Position numbers and translations under genes: made by a program | Shown here: positions 25,527 through 39,495 of the stretch, piece by piece | Layout: every line of letters starts with the position of its first letter | How positions within the stretch are numbered: position 1 is the stretch's first letter | Notes under the pieces: generated by a model | Seen by the model: the letters and a program-made list of their open reading frames with translations, nothing else | What the model was told of the DNA's origin: nothing | Databases searched by the model: none | Assembly: GCA_038501195.1 (NCBI GenBank) | Contig: JBBPUQ010000010.1 | Span: forward strand, 2,602,001-2,666,000 | Source: Nemania diffusa | Lineage: Eukaryota; Ascomycota; Sordariomycetes; Xylariales; Xylariaceae | DNA length: 64,000 nt | Direction: 5' to 3'

Positions 25527-25802
25527 TAATAAATACAATCAAAAGTAGTTAAATAAAATAGTAGTAAAAAATAAAATATAAATTTAATAGAAAAAAAAAC
25601 CTGCAGTAATTTCTAAGACTTAAAGTTTAAGTGTATGTGTAGATCTTTGTAAGTCTTTATAAGTCTTTGTAGGTTTTTATTTAATCTATAAGTGTATGCA
25701 AGTGCTACTTTTTCTATAAGTGTTAACTAGTATAGCTTATTTTAGAAATGCGTCACTTTTATACAAGCTCTTTTATTTAGAACTTTTAGAAGTTTTTATT
25801 AT
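25527..25802 (-). repeat. 5' LTR of B (276 bp)
   Basis: Better preserved partner of 17689-17963. It contains short tandem-like units related to gtaagtctttata around 25,647-25,675. Confidence 0.88.
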
Positions 25803-28800
25803 AAATAATATAAAAATTATATTTTATAAATAATTTTATTTATTTTATTTATTATAAATTTAAATATTATTTTTAATTAAAATATTTTAAAATTTAATAA
25901 TTAATTATTATTAAAAATAATTTAATATAATTATTAATTAATTTAAACTATTATTTTTTAAAAATTAAAAATATTATAAATATTTTTTTATTAAAAATTT
26001 TATAATTTAATTTAATATTATATAAAGTTTTAAAATAATATATAACTAAATATTAATTATTTTTATATTTTTAAAATAAAAATTTTATAGCTATATTATT
26101 AAAAATATTAATTTTAATTTTAATAAATAAGTTATATTTATAATATTATAATATTAAATAATATATAAAAGCTTTTTTTAATTATAAAAATATTTAATTA
26201 TATTTATTAATTTATAAAAAAGTTATTTTTTTTTATTAATTATATTATAAATTTAACAATTTAATTATAATTTTTTATAAATTTTTTATAAAAGTTATAA
26301 AATTTTAAAAAAAATTATATATTTTTTATTATTTTTATTTTAATTAAATTAATTTAAATATTATTTATATTAATAATATATTTTAAAAATTTAATTTTTA
26401 TAATATAAAATTTAGATTTTTTTAAATTTATTTAAAATTTAATAATATATAATTATTATAATATTAATTATATATATTTTCAATAATTTTTTAAATTAAT
26501 TAAATAAAAAAAAATATTATTTATATATATATTATAAAAATTATTTAAATAATTAAATAATATATTATTAATATATTTTTAAAATATAATAAAACTATTA
26601 ATTAAATTAAATAAAAATATTTTATATTTAAAAAATTTATAATATATATAAAAAATTATTAAATTTTTTTATTTAAATTTTATATATATTTAATTAAATA
26701 TTTATTTTATATTTAATTTAATAAATATATTAATTTTAAAAAGTTATAATAATATTTTTTTAATTAAAAATAAAAAATATTAGTTTTTTTTTATTAATTT
26801 ATTAAACTTTTAATAATTTATATTAAATTTTAACTTTTTTTTTAAGTTTTTTATAAATAATATTAAAAAAATATAAAATATATTATTAAATTTAATAAAT
26901 TTTTTTTATAAATTATTAATTAAATATTTATAAATTATTTTTAATTTATTTAATAATATTTTATATTAAAAATTATATTAAAAATTATTAAAAGTTTTAT
27001 TTTAAAAAAACTTTATTTTATAATTTATTTTAAATTAATAAAATAAAAAAATATTAAAATTTATTTTATTAAATATATATAATAAGTTATAATATTTTTT
27101 AAAAATTATTTATAAAATTTTTATATAAAAGTTTTTTTTTTTTTTATTAAAAAAAGCTTTTTTTTTATTTTTAATAAATTTATTAATTTTATAAATAATA
27201 ATAATTTATATTTTTTATATAAAATTATTATATAAAACTAATATATTAAAAATAATTATAATAATATTAATTAATTTTATTAAAAATTTAATTTTATATT
27301 ATTTTAATTTATTTTTTTATATTTTATAAAAATTTAAACTATTAATTTTTTATTATAAAATAATTTTTTTATTTTTTTTTTAAGTTTTTTTTTTTTTTAA
27401 TTTTATAAAAAAAATTAAATTATTATTTAAATTATATTATATTTTAACAATATTTTTTTTAATAAAATTAAATTGTTTAATAATTAAGATTTAAAATATT
27501 ATTTAATTTTTTTTAATATTTTTTTGCTAATATAATTATTGTTTTTTTTTTAAAAAAAACTTTATATTTTAATAATTAATATTTAATTAATATTTAAAAT
27601 TTATAAATTAAATTTTTATTTAATTTATATTTAAATATATTTAAATTTTAATTAAAATATTAATTAAAAAAATAACTAAATAAAAATATTAATTTATATT
27701 TTTAATAATTAAAAAATATATTATATTTTTAAAACTAAAATTTTTTAATAATTATTTTATAAATTTAAAAAAATATTATTATTAAAAATATATTTTTAAA
27801 ACTTTTTTTTTATATTTATAAAAATATTAATAAAATAATTTCGATATTTTGTTTTTTTTTATTATTATATTTAAAAATTAATTTAAAATAAAATTAAATA
27901 ATTATAAAAAAGTTTAATATTTTTATAATTTTTTTTATAAATAATATATTTATATTTATATATATATTTGCTTTTATATTTTTAAAAAAATTTTTAATAA
28001 TTAATAAAAATTTATTATTATTTATAATATATATATATAATAAAAGTTGTTTTTTTAAATATTTATTTATTAAATTTAATTTATTATTTATATAATTTTT
28101 TTATAATATTTTTTTTAAATAAAAATTTAGTTTATTTAAAATTATTTTTTTAATATTTTATTTTTTTTAATTTTTTTTATAATAATATTTTTTAAAACTT
28201 TTATTTTATTATAAAAATTAATAAATATAATTATAATATTTTATAAATATATTTTTTTTTTAATATTATTTAAAAAATAGTTTTTTAAAATATATTTTTT
28301 TTATTAATAATTAAAACATTTGCTTTTTTTTATTAACTTTAATAATTTAAAATTATTTAAAATATTATAACTTTAAATTATTAAAGTTTTAATATTATTA
28401 TTATTAATTTTAATATTATTGTTTTTATTATTAATAATATTTTTTAAAATATTATTAATATTATTATATATAATTTATTAATTAAATTTATTTATATTAT
28501 TAAAAAAAATCGACTAATTAACTTTATATTTAATATTAAATTTTTTATTATTTATATATATTTAATAAATTAATTAAATATAAAATTTAATATATTAATT
28601 AAAAAAAATATTATTATTTAAATAAATAAAAAAAATATTAAATAATTTATTAAATAATTTATTTTTAAAATATTTTTTTTATTTTTTTTTTTAATTTAAG
28701 TTTTTTAACTAATTAAATAAAATTAATTTTAAAATTAAAAAAAATAATTAAAATATAATTATTAAAATTAAAAAATATTTATTTCAATTTAAATTTTTTA

Positions 28801-30009
28801 TTAATATTTATATTTTTAAAGCTTTTTTTTAAATAATTAAAAAATATTTTAATAATAATTAATTAATTAAAATAATTTTTAATTAAATATAAAAATAAAT
28901 ATTTAATAACTTTATTATTAATATAAACTTTAATATTTATTATTTTTATAATATTATTAATAAATCAATTTTTATTAATAATTAATTAATTTTTTATAAT
29001 ATATAATTATATTTTAAATTTAATATTATTTTTATTTTTATTATTATAAAAAATAAATATAAATATTTTAATTAATTTATAAAATTTTTTATTTATTTAA
29101 ATAAATTTTAAAATATTATTTTTATAAAAAAATAAATTAATAATATATTAATTAATTTTATTTAATAATTTTTAAATATAATTATATTTAATAATAACTA
29201 TTTTTAATTTTTAAAATAAATAATTAATAATTTATTTAAAATAAAAATCAAAAAGAAATTTTTTTTTATTATTTTTTATTAAATAGTTTAGTTATTTTTT
29301 TTTATTAATTAAAATTTTATTAAATTTTTTAATTTAATTAATAAAGATTTTTATATATTAAATAAATAATATAATTAAATTATATAAATTTTTAATTTAT
29401 TATTAATATATTATTATTATTAAAAATTTAACTTTTATTTTTTAAAATAAAATATTAAAATATTTAATTAAATTAATAAAAATATTTTTATTAATTAATT
29501 TATTAAATTTAAACTAGGTTTTTTTTTTTAATTAAATAATAAAAATAAAAAACAAATAATTTTATTAAATTTATATAATTTAATAATATATTTTTTTAAT
29601 AAATAAATAATTTTTTAAAAAAAGTTTTTTTAATTTAAAATATAATATTTATATATAAAAAAAAAGTTTTATATTTAGTTTTAAAAACTTTTTATTAAAA
29701 AAGCTAAAATAATTAATTTATTATTATTTTTAACTTTTATAATAATTAAAATATTTTAATTAAATCTTTTAAAATATATTTAAATATTAATTTTTATATA
29801 AAAAATTAAAAAAAGTTATTTATTATTTATAATTATAAATAATTATAATTTATTAAAAATTAAATTAATTTGTTTTTTTATTTATTATTTAAATATAATA
29901 TATTTTTTAAATATTAATATTATTATAATAATTAATTATAATTTAGTTTTTTTATAAAAAATATTTAAAAATAATTTTTATATTTTATAAATATAAATAA
30001 TTTATAAAT
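25803..30009 (-). mobile_element. Right fragment of A1 (gag and reverse transcriptase half)
   Basis: Matches the reverse complement of A2 from the 5' LTR end to about 14,617. The segment near 26,520-26,560 aligns with the reverse transcriptase box region of A2, but its catalytic codons are no longer readable. Extreme A+T composition; no usable reading frame remains. Confidence 0.75.
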
Positions 30010-30249
30010 TATTATATAAAGTTTATAAAAAAAACTTAATTTTAAATAAATAAAACTATATTATATAAAAAATCTATAAATAAAAAAAAAAAAATAAAAA
30101 ATAAAAATGTTTTTATAAAAAAATTATTTATATATATATATATATAAAACAATTTAAAATAACAATAAATAAAATTATTTATTTAATTATATAATAAAAC
30201 TATTTAATTTATTTAAATAATTAAACTAATATTAATTAATTTATAATTA
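30010..30249 (-). repeat. 5' LTR of A1 (family A, 240 bp)
   Basis: Partner of 8742-8978, recognisable by the TA run and by the shared segment around tatttaatttatttaaataa. It is followed by ttat (30250-30253), the same four bases that precede the left LTR. Confidence 0.82.
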
Positions 30250-31038
30250 TTATTAAAAACTTTTTTTAATTAATTAGTTAAATTTTTAAAAATTTTTAAA
30301 AATTTTATTTGTTAATATTAAGTTTTATAATTTAATAAAATAAATAAATAGTTTTTTTTAAATCTTTTAAATAGTTTATATTTTTTAAATTAATATTTTA
30401 ATAATAATTATTAATATTTTAATTTATTAATTTTTTAATTTATATATAAATTATTATTTAATTATTTATTTAATTAAATTTTTTTAAATTAAATAAACTT
30501 TTAAAAAAAAACTATATTTTTTTATTTAATTAATTTATAAAAATTATTTATTTTTAATAATTAATAGTTGTTTTTTTTATTAAAATTTATTATTACTTTT
30601 AATAAATTTTAATTATAATATAACTATTATATAATTTTTTTTTAATTTTTAATTTTTTAATTTTTTTTTTAAATTAATAAATTTTTTAAATTTTTATTTA
30701 TTTTTTTTATTTATTTTTTTTATTAATAACTTTATTAATATATTTTTTTTTTTTAAAAAATTTAAAATTATATATAATATTTTTATTATTATTATATTTT
30801 TTTTTAATAGTTATTTTTATATATATAATTAAAATATTATTTTTTTATTTAATTAAAAAATTTTTAAACTTTATTATTTTATATATTTTTTTAAACGTTA
30901 AAAATTTTTTTATTTTAAAAATATTAATTTAGTTTAATTTATAAATAATAAAATTTATAATTTAAAACTTTTTAAAATTTAAAAGTTTATAAATATATAA
31001 AAAAATTATTAATTTATATAATTTTTTATTAATATTAT
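30250..31038. other. AT-rich host sequence between A1 and C1
   Basis: Continuation of the DNA to the left of 8742 once A1 is removed. Almost only A and T; no coding trace, repeat partner or element end recognised. It ends with attat (31034-31038), the duplication of C1. Confidence 0.5.
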
Positions 31039-31348
31039 TATAATAAATATAATATTAATAATAGATTTAAAAATTAAATAATATTATATATTTTAAAAAA
31101 AAAACTAAAGTTAAAAAAATTAAAAAATAAATTTAATTTTTTTAATTAAATTAATATATTTATATAAATGTTTTTTTATTTATTATTTTTATTTTTTTAT
31201 ATTTATTATTTTATTTAATTTTTAATAAATTTATTATTTTTAATAAATAATAAAATCTATTTAATTATTTTAATTATTTATTAATTATATTATATATATT
31301 AATTATTTTTAAAATTTATTTATTTAAATATAAATATAATTTATAATA
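31039..31348. repeat. Left LTR of C1 (310 bp)
   Basis: Same length as 45252-45561 and as the reverse complement of 32293-32602. Nearly every G and C present in the 32-kb copy has become A or T here. Confidence 0.85.
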
Positions 31349-32292
31349 ATTTTTTTTATATAAAAAAAACTTAATTTAAATTTTTATTATAATAAATATT
31401 TAAATTATAAATCTTTTATAAATTAATATTTTTAAATAATAAAAAAATACTTTTAATATATATAATTAATTTATATATAAAAGCTTTTAATTTTTATTAC
31501 TTTTTTATTATATTAATAATTAATTTAATAAAATTATTAATTTTTATATTATATTATATATATATTTAAAAAACTTTTTATTTTTTATATATATAATATT
31601 TTTTTTTATATTAACTTTGTTATTATTAATATATTTTTTTATAAATATTTTTTTTTATATTTTTTTTTTTATTTTAATAATTTTATTAAAAGATTTTTTA
31701 TATTAAAGTTTTAATTATAAAATTTTTATATATATATTAAAAAGTTTTTTAATATATTTATTAAATATTATTAATTATTATAATTTTATTTTTTTTAAAT
31801 TATTTTATAATAAAACTTATTTAATTTAATATATAATAATAAAACTTTTTTAATTTTTTATTTTTTTTTATTATATTTAAAATTTATAATTTTTTTTTTT
31901 AAATATTTAAAATTTTATTTTAAAAATAAATTTTTTAAATATTTATATAATTAATTTATATAAAACTATTAAAATTTTTTTTAAAAATTTAATAAATAAA
32001 ATTTAAAAGTATTTTTTTTATTATTATTAATAATTTTATAATATATTTTTATTATTAAATAATTTAATTTATTATTAAATTGATTTATTTATTTGTTTTT
32101 TTTTTATAAAATATATATTTAATTTTTTATTAAAAAGTTTAAATTTTATTAATATTTGTTAATTTAATTAATTATTTTTTATTAAACTTAAAATATTTGC
32201 TATTTTGTTATTATTATATATTTATATATTTTAATTATAAAGTTTTATATTTTTTTATAATTTAACTTTTTTTTTATTAGTTTAAATATTAA

Positions 32293-32602
32293 TATTATAA
32301 ACTATATTTATATTTAAACAAATAAATTTTAAAAATAATTAGTGTATACAGTGTAGCTAATAAATAGCTAAAATAGCTAAGTGGATTTTATTATTTGTTA
32401 AAAACAATGGATTTACTAGAGGTTAAATAGAGTAGTAAATACAAGAAAGTAAAAATAGTAAATAAAAAAACACTTATATAAATGTGTTGATTTAATTAAA
32501 AAGGTTAGGTTTATTTCTTAGTTTTTTCAACTTTAGTTTTTTTTTTAAAATATATAATATTATTTAGTTTTTGAATCTATTGCTAATATTGCACTTATTA
32601 TA
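32293..32602. repeat. Solo LTR of family C, inverted, least mutated repeat in the block
   Basis: A 310-bp segment matching the reverse complement of both C1 LTRs end to end. It is flanked by its own 5-bp duplication attaa (32288-32292 and 32603-32607), with no internal element sequence: a solo LTR. It retains stretches such as gtgtatacagtgtagc-like sequence, atggatttactagaggtt and cacttatataaatgtg. It shows up as a small island of higher G+C in nearly pure A+T. It is the best guide to the ancestral LTR of this family. Confidence 0.85.
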
Positions 32603-34199
32603 ATTAATTTTTTTATTTTAACTTTTTAATTAAATATTATTTTTATAACTTAATTAATTAATATTTTATATAAAAATAAACTTTTTAATAATTTATATAA
32701 TAATAATATTTATATTATATTTAATATTAATAATATTTTAAATTAGTTTTTTTAAAAATAATTAATAAAAAACTATAACTTTTAGTTTATTTATTAATAT
32801 ATAATTTTTATTTTTTAATAATTTATTTATAACTAATAAAAAAAAAATTCAGTTTTATTTTATAAATTTAAAATAACTTATTTATAAATTTAACTATAAA
32901 TTAAAAACTATAGTTATTAATAAAATTTTTTAATTAATTATATATTTAATATAATTTATTATAATATATTTTTATAAATTATAATTTATATAAATTTAAA
33001 TAATTTATTAATTATATAAAAGGTTATATTATTTTTATTATTATTAAAAAAAAAGTATTTAAAATTTATTATTATATATTATTATATATATTTTAATATT
33101 TTTAAAAACTTTAATTTTTTTAATATTTTATTTTTTAAAATTTTAATTATTTTATATAAAAATCTATTATATATTAATTTATTTTTTTATAAATTTTAAA
33201 TTATTAATATTTTTAAATTATTAAAATTTTTGTTTTATTTTTTTTTAAATATATAATAATTAATTAAATATATATTTTTTTAATTAATTTAATATATAAA
33301 TAGTTAATATTTAATATTATAAAATATTTTTTATATAATATTAAATTATTTAATATTATTTAATTTAAATTTTAATTAATATAAACTTTTTTTTTATATT
33401 TAATTAAATTTTTATTAATTTTATTAGTTTTTAAAATTAAATTAATTAATAATATTTTAAAAATTAATAAAAATATAATATTATTTTTTAATATATATAT
33501 TATTATAAATTTTTAAAAATTCTTTTTTAAAAAAGTTATTAATTTAAATAAAACTATTATTTTCTGTTTATTTTTTTTTTTTTATATTTTTATATTTTTT
33601 AAAAATTTCAAAAAAATATTAACAATAATATTTTTTAAATTTAAATAATATATAATTATAAAATAATAATAATTTATAAGTTTTATTTATTTTATTTATT
33701 AAAAATTTAATATTTTTTTTATATTAAAATATTTTAAAACTATATAATTTATTAAAATTATAAAAAAATATTATATATTAATAAGTTTTATTTTTTAATA
33801 TAATAGTTTTTTTATAACTATTAATATTTTTTTATTATATATTTTATAATTAAATTTTATATTATAAAATATTTTCAAAAAAAAAATTACTAGCTTTTAT
33901 AAATTTTTTAAATTATTTTTTTAAAATAATATATTTAATATTATATTATTAAAAAAAATAGTTTTTATTATAGTTTTAATATTATAAAAAAAATAATATA
34001 AAATAAATATATTTATTAAAACTATTTAAAAAGTTTTAAATATTTTTTAATATTTTAAAATTTATTAAAATATTATATTAATATATATAAAATTAATAAA
34101 TAATTTTATAATTTATTTATATTTTTTTATAAATTTTTTATAAAAGTTATAAAAGTTTAAAAATAATTGTATTTTTTTAAAATATACTTTTTTTTTTAT

Positions 34200-34460
34200 T
34201 ATAAAGCAAATTTTAATAATATATAATTTTTATTTTATTTAAATTAATTTTTATTTTATATATTTTTATAATAAATTTTAAAAATTTAATTTTTATTATA
34301 TAAAATTTATATTTTTTAAAATTAATTTATAATTTAGTTTTTTTTAAATAAACTAATATTTTATTAATATAATATTTATATTTTAGTTTATTATTAAAAT
34401 AAATTAATATAATATTAATATATATTATATAAAAAATATTTAAATAATTTTTTAATATAT
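34200..34460 (-). pseudogene. C1 reverse transcriptase remnant
   Basis: Aligns with the reverse transcriptase of D around its YIDD-type box (partner region 39,241-39,500). Both show the run around tattaat that corresponds to the first catalytic codon. The second catalytic codon does not read as Asp or Asn here, and stops are frequent, so the identification rests on the alignment, not on motifs. Confidence 0.5.
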
Positions 34461-36502
34461 TGTTTATATAATATTAAAATATTATAAATTTATTTATTAA
34501 TTTAAATAAAAATATTTTAAATTAATAAATTTTATATTTTATTTAAAAAGCTATTAATAATTTTTTTTTTTTTAAATATTTAAATATAATAAAAAATTTA
34601 TTAAATATTTATTTTTATATAAATTTTAATTTAAAATATTTTAATTAAAGTTTTATTAATTAAAAATAAAAAATATTTATTTTTTTAAATAATTAAATTT
34701 AGTTTTTTATAGTTTATATATAATTATAAAAAATTTTTTTTTTTTTAATAAATAAAATTAATATTATTTATAATATTATTATTAATTTAATAAAATCTTT
34801 TATTAAATTATTATTAATATATTTTTAATATATTTTGTTTTTTTTAATAATATTTTATATAATATATTATATTTTAAAAAAACTTTAAAAAACTTATTAA
34901 TAATAATTTAATAATTAATATTTAAATAATATAAAAAAAAATTATTTAAAGCTATTTTATTAAATATATTAAAATATTTATAATATTTTTTAAATATTAT
35001 ATATAATATTATTTTTATTAATTCTTTTTTGTTTTTTATTAATTTTTTATATTTTTTTTTAAAAAATTATTTAATTTAATTTATATAATAAAATTATATT
35101 ATATAAAATAATATTTTTTTATTTTATTATTATATTAAATTTTATAATATTAATAATATTAATTTAAATTAATTAATATTTATATTATTTAATTATATTT
35201 TTTTATAATTAATATAAGCTATATTAATTATATTTTATTTTTAATTTATAGTTTTTATATTTTTTTTTTATAAAAAAAATATAAAAATTTAAATTATTTT
35301 TATAAGTTTTTTTTTTATAATATATACTTTATATATTATATTTTTTATTATAAATAATTTTTATTTATATTAAAACTAGTTTATAAAAACTATAAAATTA
35401 AAATAAATAACTAAAAAATAATTAAAAATTTTTTTTTTTATATAATTTTTATTTATTTTTTTGAATATTTAAATTTGTTAATATAAAAACAAACTTTTTT
35501 AAATTTAATTTTTATATTTTTTTTTTTTAGTTTTTTTTTTAATATATTTAATTTATATATTTATTTTTTTTTATTTTTTTTTTTATATTTATTAATTTTT
35601 ATTAATATTTAAATTTTTTATATTATTTATTAAAATTTTAAAAATTTAATATTTTAATTTTTAATTGTTAAAAAATAACAGCTTTTTTTTTTTATTATTT
35701 ATTAAAATATTATAATAATTTAAATATTTTTTTTTATAATAATATTATATTTTATATTTATTATTAATAAAAATATATTTAAAATTATTTTATTTTATAT
35801 ATAAAAATATATTTTTAAAATAATATTAATAATTTATATAATTTTTTTATTATAATTTATTATTTAAAATAATATAAATTTTATAATTATTTTAAATTTT
35901 AAATATTTTAAAATTTTTATAATAAAGTTTAATTTAATTAATAAATATATATTTATTTTTATATTAATTAATATTTTTATTAATAAAATAAATTTATTAT
36001 TTATTATTATATAATTTATAAAAAAAAAGTTTTTTTTTAATAGTTTTTATAAAAAATCAAATAATACTTTTTAGTTTTTTTTTTAATATAGTTTATATTT
36101 GTTTAAACTTTATAATTTAACTAAAAATAATATTAATATAAATTATATTAAATTATTTAAAATTAAATTTATAAAAATAATTATTATTTTTATATTTTTA
36201 ATTATAATATATAAAATATTAATTTTATAAAATTATAACTTTTATTTAATTAAATAAAACTTTAATATAAATATAATAATTATTTAAAATTATATTTAAA
36301 ATAAAAATATTTAAATATTTAATATTATTTTTTTAATATAAATTTAATTTTATAAGTTTTTTTTTTTTTTTTAAGCTTTAAATTTTTTTTTTATTTAATT
36401 GTTTTTAAAAAATCTTTTTTTTATTATATTTTTTAAACAATAAAGTTTTTATATTATTAATAATTATATATTTAAATATAATTATAAAAATTAATAAATA
36501 TT

Positions 36503-36804
36503 TGTAAAAGCTAAGAAAAAACAGCTAATATAGCACACATAAAAATACTGTATATTTAGAAAAAAATATTAAGCTGAAAAAAAAAAAAAAAAAAAAATTA
36601 AGTCTGTAATAGCAAGTTTAATTATATATAAGTTTTTTTTTTTATAGTAAATACTTTTTCTATTGTTTTAGTATTATTTGTTATGCTTTTATTGTTTATT
36701 TTTAATACAATAAAATAAATATTTACTACAAAATATAATAAATACTTTAATATATTTTCTATGTACTGTTTTTTTATATAATAAATATAGTTTAGTTATA
36801 ACTA
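36503..36804 (-). repeat. 3' LTR of D (302 bp)
   Basis: Direct repeat of 43428-43729. Shared landmarks are a long A-rich run after aagctgaa, and ttgttttagtatt further in. Differences are mostly C/T and G/A. Confidence 0.88.
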
Positions 36805-39049
36805 TTTCTTTGTTTGTTTAAAATTTACTTTAAACTTACAGTAACTATAAAGTTAATAATTAATTCAAACTTTATAAAATCTAACTTTATAAAGTTATAC
36901 TTAATTAAACTTAATATAATTGTTGTTTTTATAGTTTAGCTCGATTTGTTTTTTTTTAAAAGTTTTTAGCTAATATTTCAGTTGTTTAAATAGTTCTGCT
37001 TTATTAAAATAAATATTGTAATATTGTTGTAACAAAATAAAAAAGTTACAAAAATTAGCAATAAAATACTATATATTATTTAAGTTCTAGCTTTTTTAGT
37101 TTATTTTATAAAACAGTTTTTTATATTAGATTTATAAAAACAAAATTTTTTCAACTTTTTATTTTTTGCTATTAATGTTTAAATTTATAATTTTTTTACT
37201 TAAATATTTGTACTTTTGTTTAAACAATAAATTATTTGTATATTTTTATAGTTAATTTATATAAAATTAATATGCTTTTTTTTATTAGTTTAGCAGTTTT
37301 AACAAATAAATGTAATTTTTATATTTTAAAATTTTATATAGTACTTATATAAAAAAATAGTTAAATTTGTTGTTTAAACAGTTAGTTTATTTACTTTTTT
37401 TTCTTAGTATATAAATAAAGTTACTTATATTAAAATTTAACTTTTGTTTATATTTATTAACTTATTTAGTTATTTTATTTTATACTTTTTATATTTAATT
37501 TTTAATTATAAACAAATATTTATAAATTTGTTTTTTAAATATTTATACTTTTTACTAAATAAGCTTTTTTTAAATAAAAAGCTTAGCAGTTGTTTTTGTT
37601 TTATTTTTTTAGTCGAAAATTATATATATAAATTGTTTTATAATAACTTTTTAAAAAAAAAAACCTTTTAACAAGTTATATAATAACACAACTTAAACAT
37701 TATTTAAAATTAGCAGTACTTTTAACCAATTGTTTTAAAAGTAGTTAATATAAAAATATAACTGCTAGTTAATTTATTAATATATATTTTTTATTTGTTC
37801 TACTGTTTTATAATATTTTATAAACAAAAAATCTAGTTTTATTTTGTAAATTTATAATAGTTTGTTTATAAAATTTTTAACAAATTAAAAGCTTTAATCA
37901 CTTATAACAAATTTAAACTATTTAAATAGCTAATAAAAGCTTTTATAATATATTTAAGCTATATTTTTTGTTATAATTAACAAACTATAAAGTATAGTTT
38001 AATAAAGTTTAAACAAACAATTTATTATAGTAAAAATTGCATTATTGTTTAATTTGTTTTTAAAAAAGTTTTTAAAGTCAATAATAATATATTGTTAAAA
38101 ATAGTCCAAAACTTTAAACAAATAAAACTTATTTAATATTTTATTTTAAAATGTTTTAATAATTTTACAAAAACAATTAGCTATATATATATTAATATTT
38201 TTAAGTATTTTTAGTTACTAATATTTATTTATTATTAGTTTTTTAGTTTTGCTTTTTTTAAAGTAAGCTATTAAAATTTAATTGTAAATTTTTTAAATTA
38301 CTTTTGTTTATAAGTTGTTTATATTAATTATAATTAAACGTTTTTTATATATTATTAAATTTTTAAATATTTAATAATTTATTTATAATATATTAAATGT
38401 TAACTTTTTATATTTTTTTAGCAAAAAATTTTTGCAGTTAATTTGTAATAAAATATTAATCAAAAGTATATTTAATATAAATAGTAGCTTGTTAATAATT
38501 AGCTCACAAATTTTAACTATTTACAAAATAAAACATTTTAAAATAAAATTTTCCAAAGTTAGCCACTTTAAAGTTATAACTAATTAAAAAAATACTATTA
38601 TATATTATTTGTTTTTTTTCTATTTTTAACTTTTTAATTCATTTTTTAGTTTTAATATAATGTTTAAAATAATGTTTTAAATTCCTAACTAGTAAATAAT
38701 TACAAAATTATAATATAATATTAGCTTAGCTTATTTAGCTTACTAAAAGTTTAATATATATTTAACAGTAAAATATTTTAATACTATATAATTAATAATT
38801 ATTATAAAAAACTTAACTTATTATAAATTTATTAGTTCTGTTTTTTAGCAAACAAATTTTTTTATTACTGCTAATATTTTTTTGTTATAAATGTTATAAT
38901 TAAATTTAGCTTTATAAAACGCTTTAAAATAAAATACTATAAAGTATTAGTTGTTTTTTAAACTATTTTTTTATAAAAAGCAATTTATAGCTATTTTGTT
39001 TAATATATTTATTTTTACATACATTTCTATATCGAATAAAAAATAACAA

Positions 39050-39495
39050 AATATCAGCGCTAACAATAAAACTTGCTTTAGCTAATTAAATATTTTTTAA
39101 TATATTTTAAACTAATTAAAACAAGCTGTAATAACTGTTAACTAAATCAGTAGTTTTATAATATAGCTAAACTTTTTAATAAACTATTTGTAAAAATTAC
39201 AAAACTTCAAAAAAAACTATATTTTTTAAACTTAAGCTATACTATACTTTTTAAGTAGTTTTTATTTATAAATTATTTTAGTTTTTACTAAATCTATTTT
39301 GATTTTATTAGTATTAATAATAAATTTTAAAAATTTAGTTTTAGTTATATAAAACCTATATTTTTTTAAGTTTGTTTATAATTTTATAACTTATAGTTTA
39401 TTTAAAACTTTTTTTATATAAAGTTTATATTTAATTTTATTATTTAAATATATTAATATATCGTTAATATATACTGTATAAAATATATTAAAATA
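39050..39495 (-). pseudogene. D reverse transcriptase remnant
   Basis: On the minus strand the box reads YINDILIY, with the catalytic pair at 39465-39460 (first Asp now Asn, second Asp intact). It is followed in the Gypsy order by a TKTKFLKFII segment (ancestral FLGF-type) and then KFCNFYK. Stops occur mostly where Gln or Trp codons would stand in the family. Protease, RNase H and integrase must lie on either side but I could not place their active sites. Confidence 0.8.

Larger units (their letters stand above)
17689..25802 (-). mobile_element. B: 8.1-kb Ty3/Gypsy element
   Basis: An 8,114-bp element with direct LTRs at 17689-17963 and 25527-25802, flanked by the 5-bp duplication taaat (17684-17688 and 25803-25807). 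Removing it restores the alignment of A1 with A2 at A2 coordinate 14,617-14,621, which independently confirms both borders. Coding traces (protease-like and reverse transcriptase boxes) run on the minus strand, so the right LTR is the 5' one. It is one of the less degraded elements: the right LTR still contains ctgcag, agatct and gcgtcac. Longest surviving frames are 60-86 codons. Confidence 0.88.
8742..30249 (-). mobile_element. A1: outer Ty3/Gypsy element of family A, split by two nested insertions
   Basis: Minus-strand copies of the 237-bp family A LTR lie at 8742-8978 and 30010-30249, flanked by ttat at 8738-8741 and 30250-30253. The internal parts match the reverse complement of element A2: 8979-10156, 16866-17688 and 25808-30009 (1178, 823 and 4202 bp) against about 1195, 813 and 4224 bp in A2. 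Removing A2 (10157-16869) and B (17689-25807) leaves about 6,676 bp, close to the 6,709 bp of A2. The aligned 3' end just right of 8978 can be followed for hundreds of bases. A1 is far more AT-rich than A2, so it was RIPed earlier or more often. No coding capacity remains. Confidence 0.85.

Noticed and set aside
37444..37671. 75-codon plus-strand hydrophobic frame resembling a small membrane protein
   Set aside because: It is antisense to the coding direction of D and its Phe/Leu/Ile content follows from T-rich DNA.
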